64,000 nt of DNA, taken from NCBI GenBank assembly GCA_034506315.1, contig JAPDPT010000001.1, forward strand, positions 62,001-126,000, given 5' to 3'. Positions 8,763-17,701 of the stretch are shown in pieces. The notes below the pieces were generated by a model, which did not search any database, was not told where the DNA came from, and worked only from the letters and a program-made list of their open reading frames with translations. The number at the start of each line of letters is the position of its first letter. The stretch's first letter is position 1. Both the position numbers and the translations under genes were made by a program. This stretch comes from a candidate division KSB1 bacterium. GTDB taxonomy: Bacteria > Zhuqueibacterota > Zhuqueibacteria > Oleimicrobiales > Geothermoviventaceae.

Positions 8763-9014
8763 ATGCACAGGGAATCGCACAGACGAGCGCCCGCGCGCGC
8801 CCCGAAACGAAAGGGACTGAGCCTGGACGCCGCAAATCTGCGGCTTCTCGGCATCGGGGTTGGGGTCCTGGGGCTGGGTTACCTGTTGCTGGCTCAGGGT
8901 CCCTACAACAGCTTCTGGTCTTTGACGCTGGCGCCGGTGGTGCTGCTCCTTGGCTATCTGGTGATCATCCCGGCGGCCATTCTTTGGCGAGGGAGGAAGC
9001 GAGGGGCAGAGTAA
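8763..9014 (+). CDS. Small two-helix membrane protein (DUF3098-like)
   Basis: An 83-residue protein with a basic N-terminus (HRRAPARAPKRKG), then two hydrophobic helices (about residues 29-46 and 55-75), and a basic C-terminal tail (RGRKRGAE). The layout 'basic N-term, LGIGVGVLGLGYLLLA, short loop, SLTLAPVVLLLGYLVIIPA' resembles DUF3098 small membrane proteins of Bacteroidota, where a comparable 'TLAPIVLLLG' helix occurs; this is my recollection, not a search result. It is immediately followed by two tRNA genes on the same strand. No ribosome-binding site is visible, in line with the leaderless promoter. Confidence 0.65.
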   Translation: MHRESHRRAPARAPKRKGLSLDAANLRLLGIGVGVLGLGYLLLAQGPYNSFWSLTLAPVVLLLGYLVIIPAAILWRGRKRGAE

Positions 9015-9027
9015 GCGCGCCGTACGT

Positions 9028-9102
9028 GGGCGGTTAGCTCAGGTGGTCGAGAGCGCCTGCCTTACAAGCAGGAGGTCACTGGTTCGAGTCCAGTATCGCC
9101 CA
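9028..9102 (+). tRNA. tRNA-Val (anticodon TAC)
   Basis: Acceptor arms GGGCGGT/ATCGCCC pair (one G-T), with discriminator A. Anticodon stem CCTGC/GCAGG encloses loop CTTACAA, giving anticodon TAC. The T arm contains GGTTCGAGTCC. The 3' CCA is not encoded. Confidence 0.95.
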
Positions 9103-9111
9103 CGAAGGATA

Positions 9112-9188
9112 GGGGTCGTGGTGCAGCTGGTTAGCACACTGGCCTGTCAAGCCAGAGGTCGCGGGTTCGAGTCCCGTCGGCCCCGCCA
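9112..9188 (+). tRNA. tRNA-Asp (anticodon GTC)
   Basis: Acceptor arms GGGGTCG/CGGCCCC pair. Anticodon stem CTGGC/GCCAG encloses CTGTCAA, anticodon GTC. The T arm contains GGGTTCGAGTCCC, and the 3' end GCCA is encoded, unlike in the preceding tRNA-Val. Confidence 0.96.
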
Positions 9189-9197
9189 GAAAAGACC

Positions 9198-9222
9198 AAA
9201 CCCCGCCGTTCGGCGGGGTTTT
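9198..9222 (+). terminator. Bidirectional intrinsic terminator
   Basis: Perfect stem AAACCCCGCCG / CGGCGGGGTTT with a 2-nt tip, T-run on the plus strand and a matching A-run 5' of it. It ends the tRNA transcript and, on the minus strand, lies 36 nt past the stop of the RND permease, so it can serve both directions. Confidence 0.9.
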
Positions 9223-9257
9223 GCGTTTTCGGCGGCCATCCAAGGGGAGCGGGTAGC

Positions 9258-12200
9258 TCAGGGCTTTCGGTCGAGGGTGGCGTAAACGGTGGGAATCACA
9301 AGCAAGGTCAGGATGGTCCCGAAGATCAGTCCGCCCATAACCGTGATCGCCAGGGGAGCCCGGAGCTCAACCCCCTCCCCTCCACCCAGAGAGAGGGGCA
9401 ACAGGTTGAGGACGGGGATCTTGTCCAGAATGCCCGTCATCGGGAGGAGCCCAAGGACCGTAGTCGTGGTGGTCATCAGGATGGGCCGGAGCCGGACCTG
9501 CCCCGCCTGCTTCAGCGCCTCGATCTTACCCACCCCTCGTGCACGCAGCTGATTGGCGTAGTCGATCAGCACGATGGCGTTGTTCACCACGATCCCGGCC
9601 AGCACGATCCCACCAATGAGCACCACCACACTCACACTCTGCCCGGTGAGAAGGAGCGACCACACCACCCCGATCAATCCGAAGGGGATGGTGAACAGGA
9701 TCACAAAGGGATGGATAAGGGACTCAAACTGGCTGGCCATTACCAAGTAGACCAGGAACACCGCGAGGAGCAAGGCGAAGCGCATACTCCCGAAGCTGAC
9801 CGCCATCTCGGTTGATTGGCCGGCCACCCTCAGGCTGAAGTCCGCAGGAAGGGGGATCCGCGAAAGCCTCTCCTGAACCTCCCGCACGGCGCTTCCCAAA
9901 TCGCGGCCCACCACATTGGCCGAAACCACCGCCACCCGCTGCTGATCGACGCGGCGGATCTCCGCCGGCCCCTTCTCGGCGGTAATCCGGGCCAGAGCGG
10001 TCAGAGGCACCGGAGTGCCGCCAGGAGCGTTGACCGTGAGGTTCGCTACCGCGTTGAGGCTTTCCCGGACCTCCTCGGTGGCCCGGACGCGCACGTCGAT
10101 CTTGCGATCCTGCCGCCGAAGCGAAGTAGCCACCTCCCCCTGGATCTTGCCGCGGATCTGGCTGGCGATCGTGGCAATGTCCAGCCCTAAGGCTGCCAGC
10201 CGGTCACGATCAAAGATGATCTGGATCTCCGGATTGCCCCCTTCGGTGCTGGACTTGATATCGCGGAGTCCTTCTACCTGGCTCATTTCGTTGGCCACTC
10301 GCTTGGCCAGCTCCTCCAGCGTCTGAAGGTTGTACCCCGCAATCTCCACCTCGATGGGCGTCTTCAGGCTGAACAGCGTGGGCCGCGAGAACTTCATCTC
10401 CACCCCAGGAACACTGGAGAGAAGGTCGCGCACGCGATTCATTGCCCTGAGCTCGCGCTCGCCCAGCATCCCTGGGCGCAGGCGGAAACTGATCTGCCCG
10501 ATGTTCTCCCGCTCCTCGCTGGCCGCAAAGGCCGACTTCGACGAAGCCCCCGCGACGGTGTACACGGTTTCCATTTCGGGCAGCTCCATCGCCATGGTGG
10601 CCATGCGCAGGAGCACGCGATCCGTAGTCTCCAGGGGCGTACCGGCCGGCAGCTTCACGTCCGCGTAGAATTCCCCCTGGCTCATCTCAGGGATCAATTC
10701 GGTGCCCACAAAGCGGAGGGCAAAAAGGCTCGCCACGAGCAGCCCCAAGATCAGAGCCAGCACTTTTCCCCGGTGGGTCAACGCCCAGTTCAGGGCCATG
10801 GGGTAGGTGTTCCGCACGGCGCCGAAACTTGCGTCGAAGGCGCGCTGCACAGGTCGCAGAAGGAATTCCAGGCCGCGGAGGACAATCCCGCCCAGCCGAG
10901 ACACGGTACGCATGGCCGTTGCGGAGTAGATCGTCCATGCGTGTCGAAGTCCCCCTGCCAGTGCCGCTGCAAGTCCCATAAGAAAGGTGACCATGGTCAC
11001 TACGGACCAACCCAGCCGGACCACCCCTGCCGCGCGCAGAAGGAACAAAACGCACAACACGAACGCTGCCGTGACCCCTGCGGGGCGCAGCCTGCGGACC
11101 AGACTGCGGCGCTCCATCGTTGCCGCAAAGGTCGGCCAGTACCAAATGGTTACGGCCGTAAAGCTTACGGGCACGAGCCCGGCCAGAGCTAAAACCAAGC
11201 CGCCGCGTAAGAAAACAACCAGCCCGGCCCAAACCGCCGCGGCTCCAGCAGCCGCAAGCCCTGCCGGAAGGGCCCTCTCCCGGACGCCGAGCCCCATCCC
11301 CTGTCGCTCTGTCTGATCCACGATGCGCCGCAACTCCGCACCAGCCCCCGGCCCTACCGAGAGCGCAGAGAGCATCGGGATGATCGTCAGGGCCACCAAG
11401 AGCGACGCGGTGAGGGAGTAGGTCACGGTCAACGCCTGGTCGGAGAAGAGCTGCCCCGCAATCCCCTTGACGAAGATGATCGGGACGAACACGCACACGG
11501 TGGTCAAAGTGGAAGCGATGACCGCGCGGCCCACCTCGCTTGTGCCCTCGATCGAGGCTCTCACGCGGTCCGGCGTGCGCGACCGGTGCCGGTCGATGGA
11601 CTCGAGCACGACAATGGAATTGTCCACCAGCATCCCAATCCCCAGGGCTAGGCCTCCCAGGGACATGATGTTCAGCGAAATCTTGCTTACGTACATCAGA
11701 AAGAACGTGACGACGACGGAGATCGGGATGGCCAGCCCAATGATCGCCGTGCTGCCCCAGTTGCGGAGGAAGAGGTAGAGCACGATCACGGCGAGCAGAC
11801 CACCGGTAACAGCGGTGCTCAGGACATCGTTGATCGACTGCTGAATGAACCGCGACTGGTCCGACACAATCTGCATCCGCGCACCGCCGGAATACTGAGA
11901 AAGCTCCTGGTTGAGCTCGGCGAGCTTCTGCTTGACCCGTCGGGCCACCGACACGGTATTGGCGTCGGCTTCCTTGTAGACAGCGACCTCGACGGCCTCC
12001 CGACCGTTGATGCGCGTCACCACGCTCCGATCCTTGTGGGACTTCTGGACCCGCGCCACATCCCTGAGGTAAATCGGAACGCCGTTACGGCGGGCAATGA
12101 CGATGTTGTTCATCTCGTCCGGCGTCACGAATTGATTGAGGGTGCGCACCAGATACTCGGCCTGCCCGTCCTTGAGTCGCCCACCCGTCAGGTCAATGTT

Positions 12201-12821
12201 CTCCTGCGCCAGACGGGAGACGACAAGCGTGATCGGGAGGTTCAGCTGTGCCAGGCGCGGCTCATCGATCAGGACGTGGATCTCCTCTTCCAGGCCACCG
12301 CTCACCTTCACGGCGGCCACGCCCGCCAGGCTCTCAATCTCCTGTTTGATCCGCTTCTCCGCCAGAAGCCGCAGGCCTACGAGACTTCCCTCTCCGTATA
12401 GGCCAATGCGCATGATCGGATCGAGGGAGGGGTCGAAGCGGTAAAGGACCGGCTTGCTGGCGTCCCTCGGCAGATTGAGCAGGTCCAGCTTCTCCCGCAC
12501 CTCGAGTGAGGCGAAATCCATATTGGTGTTCCAATCGAACTCCACCACCACCTCGGAGAGGCCCGGCCTGGAGACGGAGGTAACCTCCACCACCCCAGAC
12601 ACGACGCTCACCGCTTCTTCGATGGGCTTGGTGATGAGATTCTCGACCTCCGCCGGGGCCGTGCCCGGGTATTCGGTCCGAATGGTGATTGCCGGGTAGG
12701 AGATGTTGGGCAAGAGGTCGATGGGCAGCTGTCGCAGCCCCACCAGGCCAAACACCATCCCGGCCAGGAAGAGCATCGATATTGTGACGCGGCGGCGAAT
12801 GCTGAATTCCACAAGCTTCAT
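9258..12821 (-). CDS. RND efflux permease with a large extra membrane insert
   Basis: An 1187-residue AcrB/HAE1-like resistance-nodulation-division permease. It starts MKLVEFSIRRRVTISM and has the two periplasmic repeats, TM4 motif GMLVDNSIVVLES (first of the AcrB Asp pair kept, second is Asn) and TM10 motif GIVVNNAIVLIDY (Asn where AcrB has Lys940). Usual length is about 1030-1050. The excess lies between TM6 and TM7, about residues 487-660, where roughly four additional hydrophobic segments are read. Start 12821 is preferred over the in-frame 12869 because AGGTGA lies upstream and the protein then aligns with family N-termini. It is the last gene of the membrane-fusion/RND/RND operon and has no TolC-type partner in the window. 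Confidence 0.93.
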   Translation of the reverse strand: MKLVEFSIRRRVTISMLFLAGMVFGLVGLRQLPIDLLPNISYPAITIRTEYPGTAPAEVENLITKPIEEAVSVVSGVVEVTSVSRPGLSEVVVEFDWNTNMDFASLEVREKLDLLNLPRDASKPVLYRFDPSLDPIMRIGLYGEGSLVGLRLLAEKRIKQEIESLAGVAAVKVSGGLEEEIHVLIDEPRLAQLNLPITLVVSRLAQENIDLTGGRLKDGQAEYLVRTLNQFVTPDEMNNIVIARRNGVPIYLRDVARVQKSHKDRSVVTRINGREAVEVAVYKEADANTVSVARRVKQKLAELNQELSQYSGGARMQIVSDQSRFIQQSINDVLSTAVTGGLLAVIVLYLFLRNWGSTAIIGLAIPISVVVTFFLMYVSKISLNIMSLGGLALGIGMLVDNSIVVLESIDRHRSRTPDRVRASIEGTSEVGRAVIASTLTTVCVFVPIIFVKGIAGQLFSDQALTVTYSLTASLLVALTIIPMLSALSVGPGAGAELRRIVDQTERQGMGLGVRERALPAGLAAAGAAAVWAGLVVFLRGGLVLALAGLVPVSFTAVTIWYWPTFAATMERRSLVRRLRPAGVTAAFVLCVLFLLRAAGVVRLGWSVVTMVTFLMGLAAALAGGLRHAWTIYSATAMRTVSRLGGIVLRGLEFLLRPVQRAFDASFGAVRNTYPMALNWALTHRGKVLALILGLLVASLFALRFVGTELIPEMSQGEFYADVKLPAGTPLETTDRVLLRMATMAMELPEMETVYTVAGASSKSAFAASEERENIGQISFRLRPGMLGERELRAMNRVRDLLSSVPGVEMKFSRPTLFSLKTPIEVEIAGYNLQTLEELAKRVANEMSQVEGLRDIKSSTEGGNPEIQIIFDRDRLAALGLDIATIASQIRGKIQGEVATSLRRQDRKIDVRVRATEEVRESLNAVANLTVNAPGGTPVPLTALARITAEKGPAEIRRVDQQRVAVVSANVVGRDLGSAVREVQERLSRIPLPADFSLRVAGQSTEMAVSFGSMRFALLLAVFLVYLVMASQFESLIHPFVILFTIPFGLIGVVWSLLLTGQSVSVVVLIGGIVLAGIVVNNAIVLIDYANQLRARGVGKIEALKQAGQVRLRPILMTTTTTVLGLLPMTGILDKIPVLNLLPLSLGGGEGVELRAPLAITVMGGLIFGTILTLLVIPTVYATLDRKP

Positions 12822-12872
12822 AGAGTCGGTCACCTCATTGCGTCGAGCCAAGGCAGCCTGGTAAAACACTCC

Positions 12873-15800
12873 TTATGGCTGGCGGGCAGCCCGGACGACA
12901 CCAGCCGCCCACCGCGCAAAGTCCTCCACGGCGACGTAAATCGTGGGCATGACGATGAGGGTGAGGAAAGTGCTGACGGTGAGCCCTCCGACCACAGCCA
13001 GTCCCACCGGCGCGTAACTGGCCGCGCGCCCCTCCACCGGCCCGAAAAGCTGGGGGAAGAGCCTGGGCAAGATCATGGGGGCCAGGCCAATGATGGTCGT
13101 CAGGGTGGTCATCAGAATGGGGCGCAGACGGTGCTGGCAGCCAAGAACCACCGCCTCCTGGAGGGGGTACCCTTTGGCGCGCCGCAACTGATTGATGTGA
13201 TCGATCAGGATGATCCCGTTGTTGACCACAACCCCGGCAGCAACCATCATCCCCAGCCTTCCCATCATGTCCAGGCTGGTGTGGGAAACCCAGAATAGAA
13301 ACGCCACGCCGATGAACGCGAAGGGCACGGCAAATAGGATCGTAAACGGATGGAGCAGGGACTCAAACAGCGAGGCCATGATCATCCAGACCAGAAGCAC
13401 AGCCAGCCCGATGGCGAACCACGAGCTCTGCTCATCCCTTCGCATCATCCGGAAGGTGCGGCCCAGCTCCCAGTCGTATCCCGGTGGAAGACGAAGATCC
13501 GCGAGGGCTTGGTTCACCCTCTGACTGACGGAAAAGAGACCGCCGCCCTCCACATTTGCCGTCACTTGAATGACGCTCTTGCGCTGTTCGCGAGCGATCT
13601 CGTGAGGTCCGCGCGCCAGATCGAAGCTCGCCACCGAGCCCAGAGAAATGCGCGAGGTCCCCCCGGCGAGCACCGGCAGATCCTGAAGCTTCTCCACATT
13701 CATCCGGTCTTCTTCCCGCAGGCGGACCAAGATGTCGGCCTCCCGATCCTGGGTCTTGAACTTGCTGGAGGCGCGGTCGCTCAGGGCCTCGAAGATGGTT
13801 GAGGCCACCTGGCTTGTCGTGAGCCCGTATTTCTGGGCCTTGTCGCGTGCCACCCGGATCTCGACCTGCTCTTCCCCGGTCTCGAGATCCAGGTCGACGT
13901 CCTTGAGCCCGGGCACAGCCCGGAGACGCGCCCTCACCTCCTCCGCCAAGAGTCTTAACACCTCGGGAGAGGGGCCCCGCAGCTCCACGTTGATCCCCCC
14001 CTCCCCCGCCGGACCACGCATCCTGCGGATGTGGTACTCTACGCCGGCCAGCTGCGGCAGACGGGCACGCACCAGCTCGTACAGGGCGTAGGTCGACTTC
14101 TTCGCCTGCTCCGGCGGCGTAAAGAACACGGTGAAGTCGCCCCGCCTCTCGGAGAAATTGCAGGAGAGATTCTGGATCTCCAGCTCCTCCTTGTGGCTCA
14201 GCAGGGAATCCTCGATGGCCTGGAACAGCCTCTTGGCGTCCTCGATGCTATAGGAAGCCGGCATCACCACGTGGACCCCCATCTCGCGCTCGGGGACTTC
14301 CGGGACGTAGCTGCGGTCGATGTGCGTGTACAGGTAGATGCTGCCCGCAAAGAGCAGCACGGCCAAAGCGAAAGTCAAGCCCCGGTGGCGCAGGGTCCAG
14401 GTGACCACACGGCCGTACTTCTCCGTGAGCCACACGATGGACCTTGCCTTGGCCTTCTCCGGCCCCGTGAAGAGTCGGCTCGCGAGGAGGGGAATGAGGG
14501 TCAGGGCCACCAACATGGACGCCAGGGTAGCCGTGCAGATCGCCACACCGAAATCGTTCATCCATCGCCCCATCCCCGTCTTCTGCAGGAAGAGGAGAGG
14601 CATGAAGACGATCATTGTGGTCAATCCGGAAGCCCAGACGGCAGTGCCGACCTCCCGGGCGCCCACAATCGCAGCCTGCACGGCGCCCAACCCCTCCTCC
14701 TGCTTGTGGCGAAAGATATTCTCTACGACCACCACGGCGGGGTCCACAAGCATCCCCACCGCGAACATCAGCCCGGAAAGCGACACGATGTTGATGGTGA
14801 TCTGCGAGTGGAAGGGCGGCTTCCGGATCAGGTACATGAACAGGAAGGTGAAGACAATGGAAATGGGGATGGCCAACAGGACGATAATCGTGCTGCGCAA
14901 TTTCCGCAGGAAGAAGAACAGGACGCCGGCCGCCAACAGCCCCCCGTAGAGACCCGCGCGGCCGAGCTGATTGAGGCTGCGGACAATGTCCACCGACTGG
15001 TCGCGGAAGATCTGGTAGCGGAGGCCCCTGAGCTGAGGGAGCTGGCTCAAGCGCTTCAGCTCTTCCTTGACGCGCTGCGCCACCTCCACCACGTTGGCCG
15101 AAGACTCCTTGTAGATCCGTACGGTGACCGCATCGGCCCGGTTGAGGCGCTGGTAATTGAGCTTCTCCGGAAAGTCGTACCGCACATCGGCCACGTCGCC
15201 AAGACGAATGCTCGTGCCCCGGATCGGAAGATTCCGGATCTCCTCGATGCTCCGGAATTCGCCAACGGTGCGCAGAGTAAACTTCCGGCCTCCGTCTAAG
15301 ACCCAACCGGCGGAGACGTTCTGATTATTGGTCCGGATGGCCCGCGCGACCTCGAAGGCGTCCAGGCCGTGCGCCTGGAGCCTCTCCTGGTCCAGCTCCA
15401 CCAGGACCTGCTTCACATCCATCCCCGCTACGTCTACGTTGGCCACCCCCTCGATCCGCTGTAGCCAGGGGACAAGCATCCGTTGGACGATGTCGTAAAG
15501 TTCGGCCTGATCACCCTCCCAACCAATGACGAAGTGCAGGATCGGGGCATCGGTGGTCTGCCAACGGCGGATGTAAATTCTCTCCACGTCGCTGGGGAGC
15601 TCGGCGCGGACACGATCCAGCCGATCGCGCACCTCAACAGAGGCCAGATCCATGTCCGTTCCCCATTCAAACTCCAGTCGGATGTTGGCGCCGTTGCTGC
15701 TGGACCGGGAACTGATGGTTTCCAGATGGCTGAGCGTCCCCATCATGTCCTCGACGGGGATGGTGATCAGCCTCTCGACCTCTTGCGGAGACGACGATCG

Positions 15801-15953
15801 ATATGGGATGAAGATGTTCAGGTTGGGCCAGGAGAGGTCGGGGAAGAACGTCAACGGCAGACGCTGATAAGACAAGATCCCCAGCACCAGGACGCTGAGG
15901 AAGAGCATCAGCGTGCCCACCGATTTTCGCACCGACAACTCAGGCAGATTCAT
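12873..15953 (-). CDS. RND efflux permease
   Basis: A 1026-residue RND permease of standard length, beginning MNLPELSVRKSVGTLM. It shows both periplasmic halves, TM4 motif GMLVDPAVVVVEN (Asp then Pro, so only one of the two AcrB-type aspartates) and TM10 motif VVVNNGIILIDH (Asn pair). The driving force is presumably proton motive force, but the altered relay residues mean that it belongs to a non-AcrB branch. Start 15953 is preferred over GTG 15965 because of GAGGTGAG upstream at the right distance. The gene is 64 nt downstream of the adaptor gene and 51 nt upstream of the second permease; the two permeases may pair as a hetero-complex, as MdtB/MdtC do. Confidence 0.94.
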   Translation of the reverse strand: MNLPELSVRKSVGTLMLFLSVLVLGILSYQRLPLTFFPDLSWPNLNIFIPYRSSSPQEVERLITIPVEDMMGTLSHLETISSRSSSNGANIRLEFEWGTDMDLASVEVRDRLDRVRAELPSDVERIYIRRWQTTDAPILHFVIGWEGDQAELYDIVQRMLVPWLQRIEGVANVDVAGMDVKQVLVELDQERLQAHGLDAFEVARAIRTNNQNVSAGWVLDGGRKFTLRTVGEFRSIEEIRNLPIRGTSIRLGDVADVRYDFPEKLNYQRLNRADAVTVRIYKESSANVVEVAQRVKEELKRLSQLPQLRGLRYQIFRDQSVDIVRSLNQLGRAGLYGGLLAAGVLFFFLRKLRSTIIVLLAIPISIVFTFLFMYLIRKPPFHSQITINIVSLSGLMFAVGMLVDPAVVVVENIFRHKQEEGLGAVQAAIVGAREVGTAVWASGLTTMIVFMPLLFLQKTGMGRWMNDFGVAICTATLASMLVALTLIPLLASRLFTGPEKAKARSIVWLTEKYGRVVTWTLRHRGLTFALAVLLFAGSIYLYTHIDRSYVPEVPEREMGVHVVMPASYSIEDAKRLFQAIEDSLLSHKEELEIQNLSCNFSERRGDFTVFFTPPEQAKKSTYALYELVRARLPQLAGVEYHIRRMRGPAGEGGINVELRGPSPEVLRLLAEEVRARLRAVPGLKDVDLDLETGEEQVEIRVARDKAQKYGLTTSQVASTIFEALSDRASSKFKTQDREADILVRLREEDRMNVEKLQDLPVLAGGTSRISLGSVASFDLARGPHEIAREQRKSVIQVTANVEGGGLFSVSQRVNQALADLRLPPGYDWELGRTFRMMRRDEQSSWFAIGLAVLLVWMIMASLFESLLHPFTILFAVPFAFIGVAFLFWVSHTSLDMMGRLGMMVAAGVVVNNGIILIDHINQLRRAKGYPLQEAVVLGCQHRLRPILMTTLTTIIGLAPMILPRLFPQLFGPVEGRAASYAPVGLAVVGGLTVSTFLTLIVMPTIYVAVEDFARWAAGVVRAARQP

Positions 15954-16017
15954 TGGCCCACTCACCTCACCCGGTTAAGGCTTGCTTTCCCGACGATGGG
16001 GTCAGGTCAACCTTCGG

Positions 16018-17415
16018 CTACTCCTCAGGCCGACGAGGAGGACCACCTCCAGCGGCTCGCATTTTCTCGAACAGGAAGCGCGCCCGCGCCTGCAGGTCTC
16101 CGGCAAAAGCTGGGTCTTGGAGCTTCTTCCGGTATTCCTCCTGCACGCCCGGAATCTGGAAGGCGCGCGCCTCGATGCGGCGCAGCCGTTCCTCCGTAAT
16201 GGGCCCAGAGGCGCCCGGTCCGCCCGGCAACGGAGCCTGGGCCGCCGGTCCGCCCGCAGCGGGAACGGCCTCGGCCGCCGCACTTGCTACCGCGACCGGA
16301 GCGGCACCGCCCGGAGCAACCACTCGTACGGGCATCCCTTCACGCAGTCCCTCCTGGCCCACGGTGATCACCGTATCGCCTTCGGCCAGACCTTCGAGCA
16401 CTTCCACCTTGTCGCCGTTGGTGTAACCGAGCTTCACGGGGACTTCATGGGCTCTTCCGTTCCGGATCACAAACACCATGTCCCGCTCACTCTCCAGGAC
16501 CAGGGACTTCTTGGGGATGACCAGAGCGTTCGGGTGGGTGTCGGTGAGGAGGTAGACGGAGGCGAACATGCCGGGCCGCAGGATGCCATCCCTCTTGCTG
16601 ATCTCCACCGTAACCTTCACCGTCCCTGTGGCGGCGTCGACGACCGGGCTGATCATCCGAACCCGACCCCAGAAGACGCGGTCAGGGGCCGGCTCGACGG
16701 TGATCCGTGCCATTTGCCCCACCGTGATCTTCCCGATGTCCTTTTCGGGCACGTGAATGCGGGCCAGCAGCGGCTCGAAGTCCGCCATGGCGAAGACCAC
16801 GGTGTTGGGATTGACCATATCCCCGAGGTCGACGAAGCGTTGGGTGATGACGCCACCGATGGGAGCTCGAATGCGGCTGTATTCCCACTGCAACCGAGCG
16901 GCGTCGTGTTGCGCCTGGGCCGTCTGGAGCTCCAGCCGCGCCTGCTCGTAGGCCTCCTTGCTGGCCAGATTCCGTTCGAACATCTGCTTGGCACGTTCGA
17001 AGGCCTGTTGCGCATTCTCGAGCCGCGCTGCGGCCTGGTCGAGCGCAACTTTGAGCTCCCGGTCGTCGATCCTCGCCAGCACCTCACCTTCCCGCACCAC
17101 ATCCCCCTCTTCGGCCCGCAGCTCCACCACGACACCGGAGACCTTGGCGATCACATCTACGGCCCGTTCCGGCTCCAGCGAGGTGGTGGCGAGAATGTAG
17201 TGGGACACGGTGTCGCGTCGCGCAATCGCTACCTCCACTGGCAAAGCTGCCGCCGACCGGTCCGCGAAGGTCCCCATCATCCGCGGGTCCGGTTTCGGAG
17301 AGGAGTTCCGCCCGCACGAGGAACCAAGCCCGGACAGCACAACCACAGCCATGACCAGCGGCCATCTTCCCCGAATGAGCCGAGTTGCTATACCCATCGA
17401 TTTCGCTTCGAGCAT
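16018..17415 (-). CDS. RND membrane-fusion (periplasmic adaptor) protein
   Basis: A 465-residue adaptor. The N-terminal hydrophobic stretch (LVMAVVVLSGLGSSCG) is followed by a Cys and could be a lipobox-like signal. The barrel-sandwich hybrid motif then reads VDVIAKVSGVVVELRAEEGDVVREGEVLARID; a long coiled-coil hairpin covers about residues 120-190 (ALDQAAARLENAQQAFERAK...). The second lipoyl half follows with YSRIRAPIGGVITQRFVDLGDMV, then the beta-barrel and membrane-proximal domains. A Pro/Gly/Ala-rich linker and a charged C-terminal tail (after about residue 395) are longer than usual. ATG 17415 has GGAGG 11 nt upstream; 17397 is an alternative. First gene of the efflux operon. Confidence 0.93.
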   Translation of the reverse strand: MLEAKSMGIATRLIRGRWPLVMAVVVLSGLGSSCGRNSSPKPDPRMMGTFADRSAAALPVEVAIARRDTVSHYILATTSLEPERAVDVIAKVSGVVVELRAEEGDVVREGEVLARIDDRELKVALDQAAARLENAQQAFERAKQMFERNLASKEAYEQARLELQTAQAQHDAARLQWEYSRIRAPIGGVITQRFVDLGDMVNPNTVVFAMADFEPLLARIHVPEKDIGKITVGQMARITVEPAPDRVFWGRVRMISPVVDAATGTVKVTVEISKRDGILRPGMFASVYLLTDTHPNALVIPKKSLVLESERDMVFVIRNGRAHEVPVKLGYTNGDKVEVLEGLAEGDTVITVGQEGLREGMPVRVVAPGGAAPVAVASAAAEAVPAAGGPAAQAPLPGGPGASGPITEERLRRIEARAFQIPGVQEEYRKKLQDPAFAGDLQARARFLFEKMRAAGGGPPRRPEE

Positions 17416-17701
17416 CGGTTCTTCAGCCTCCGTTTCAACCTGCTGGATTCGTACATCTCGCAAGACGTTAGTACACCACACCGGACTCATCCTTGCGGAG
17501 TGTCTTTCGCTCACGTCCCTTGAAACCCCGGGCGCTGGAGCCGGGTTTCGTGACCCCCCACTGCACCCCGGGCTTCCCATCCCAGCGGTCGGAGTCCGGG
17601 GCTAAAGGGATGGATCGTACAGGGGTGCGCCTCAAAAGGCCGATACCGGGCTCGGCCAGCCCCCGCGATGGGAACGCCTGGACGCGCACCCTCCAAGCCA
17701 G

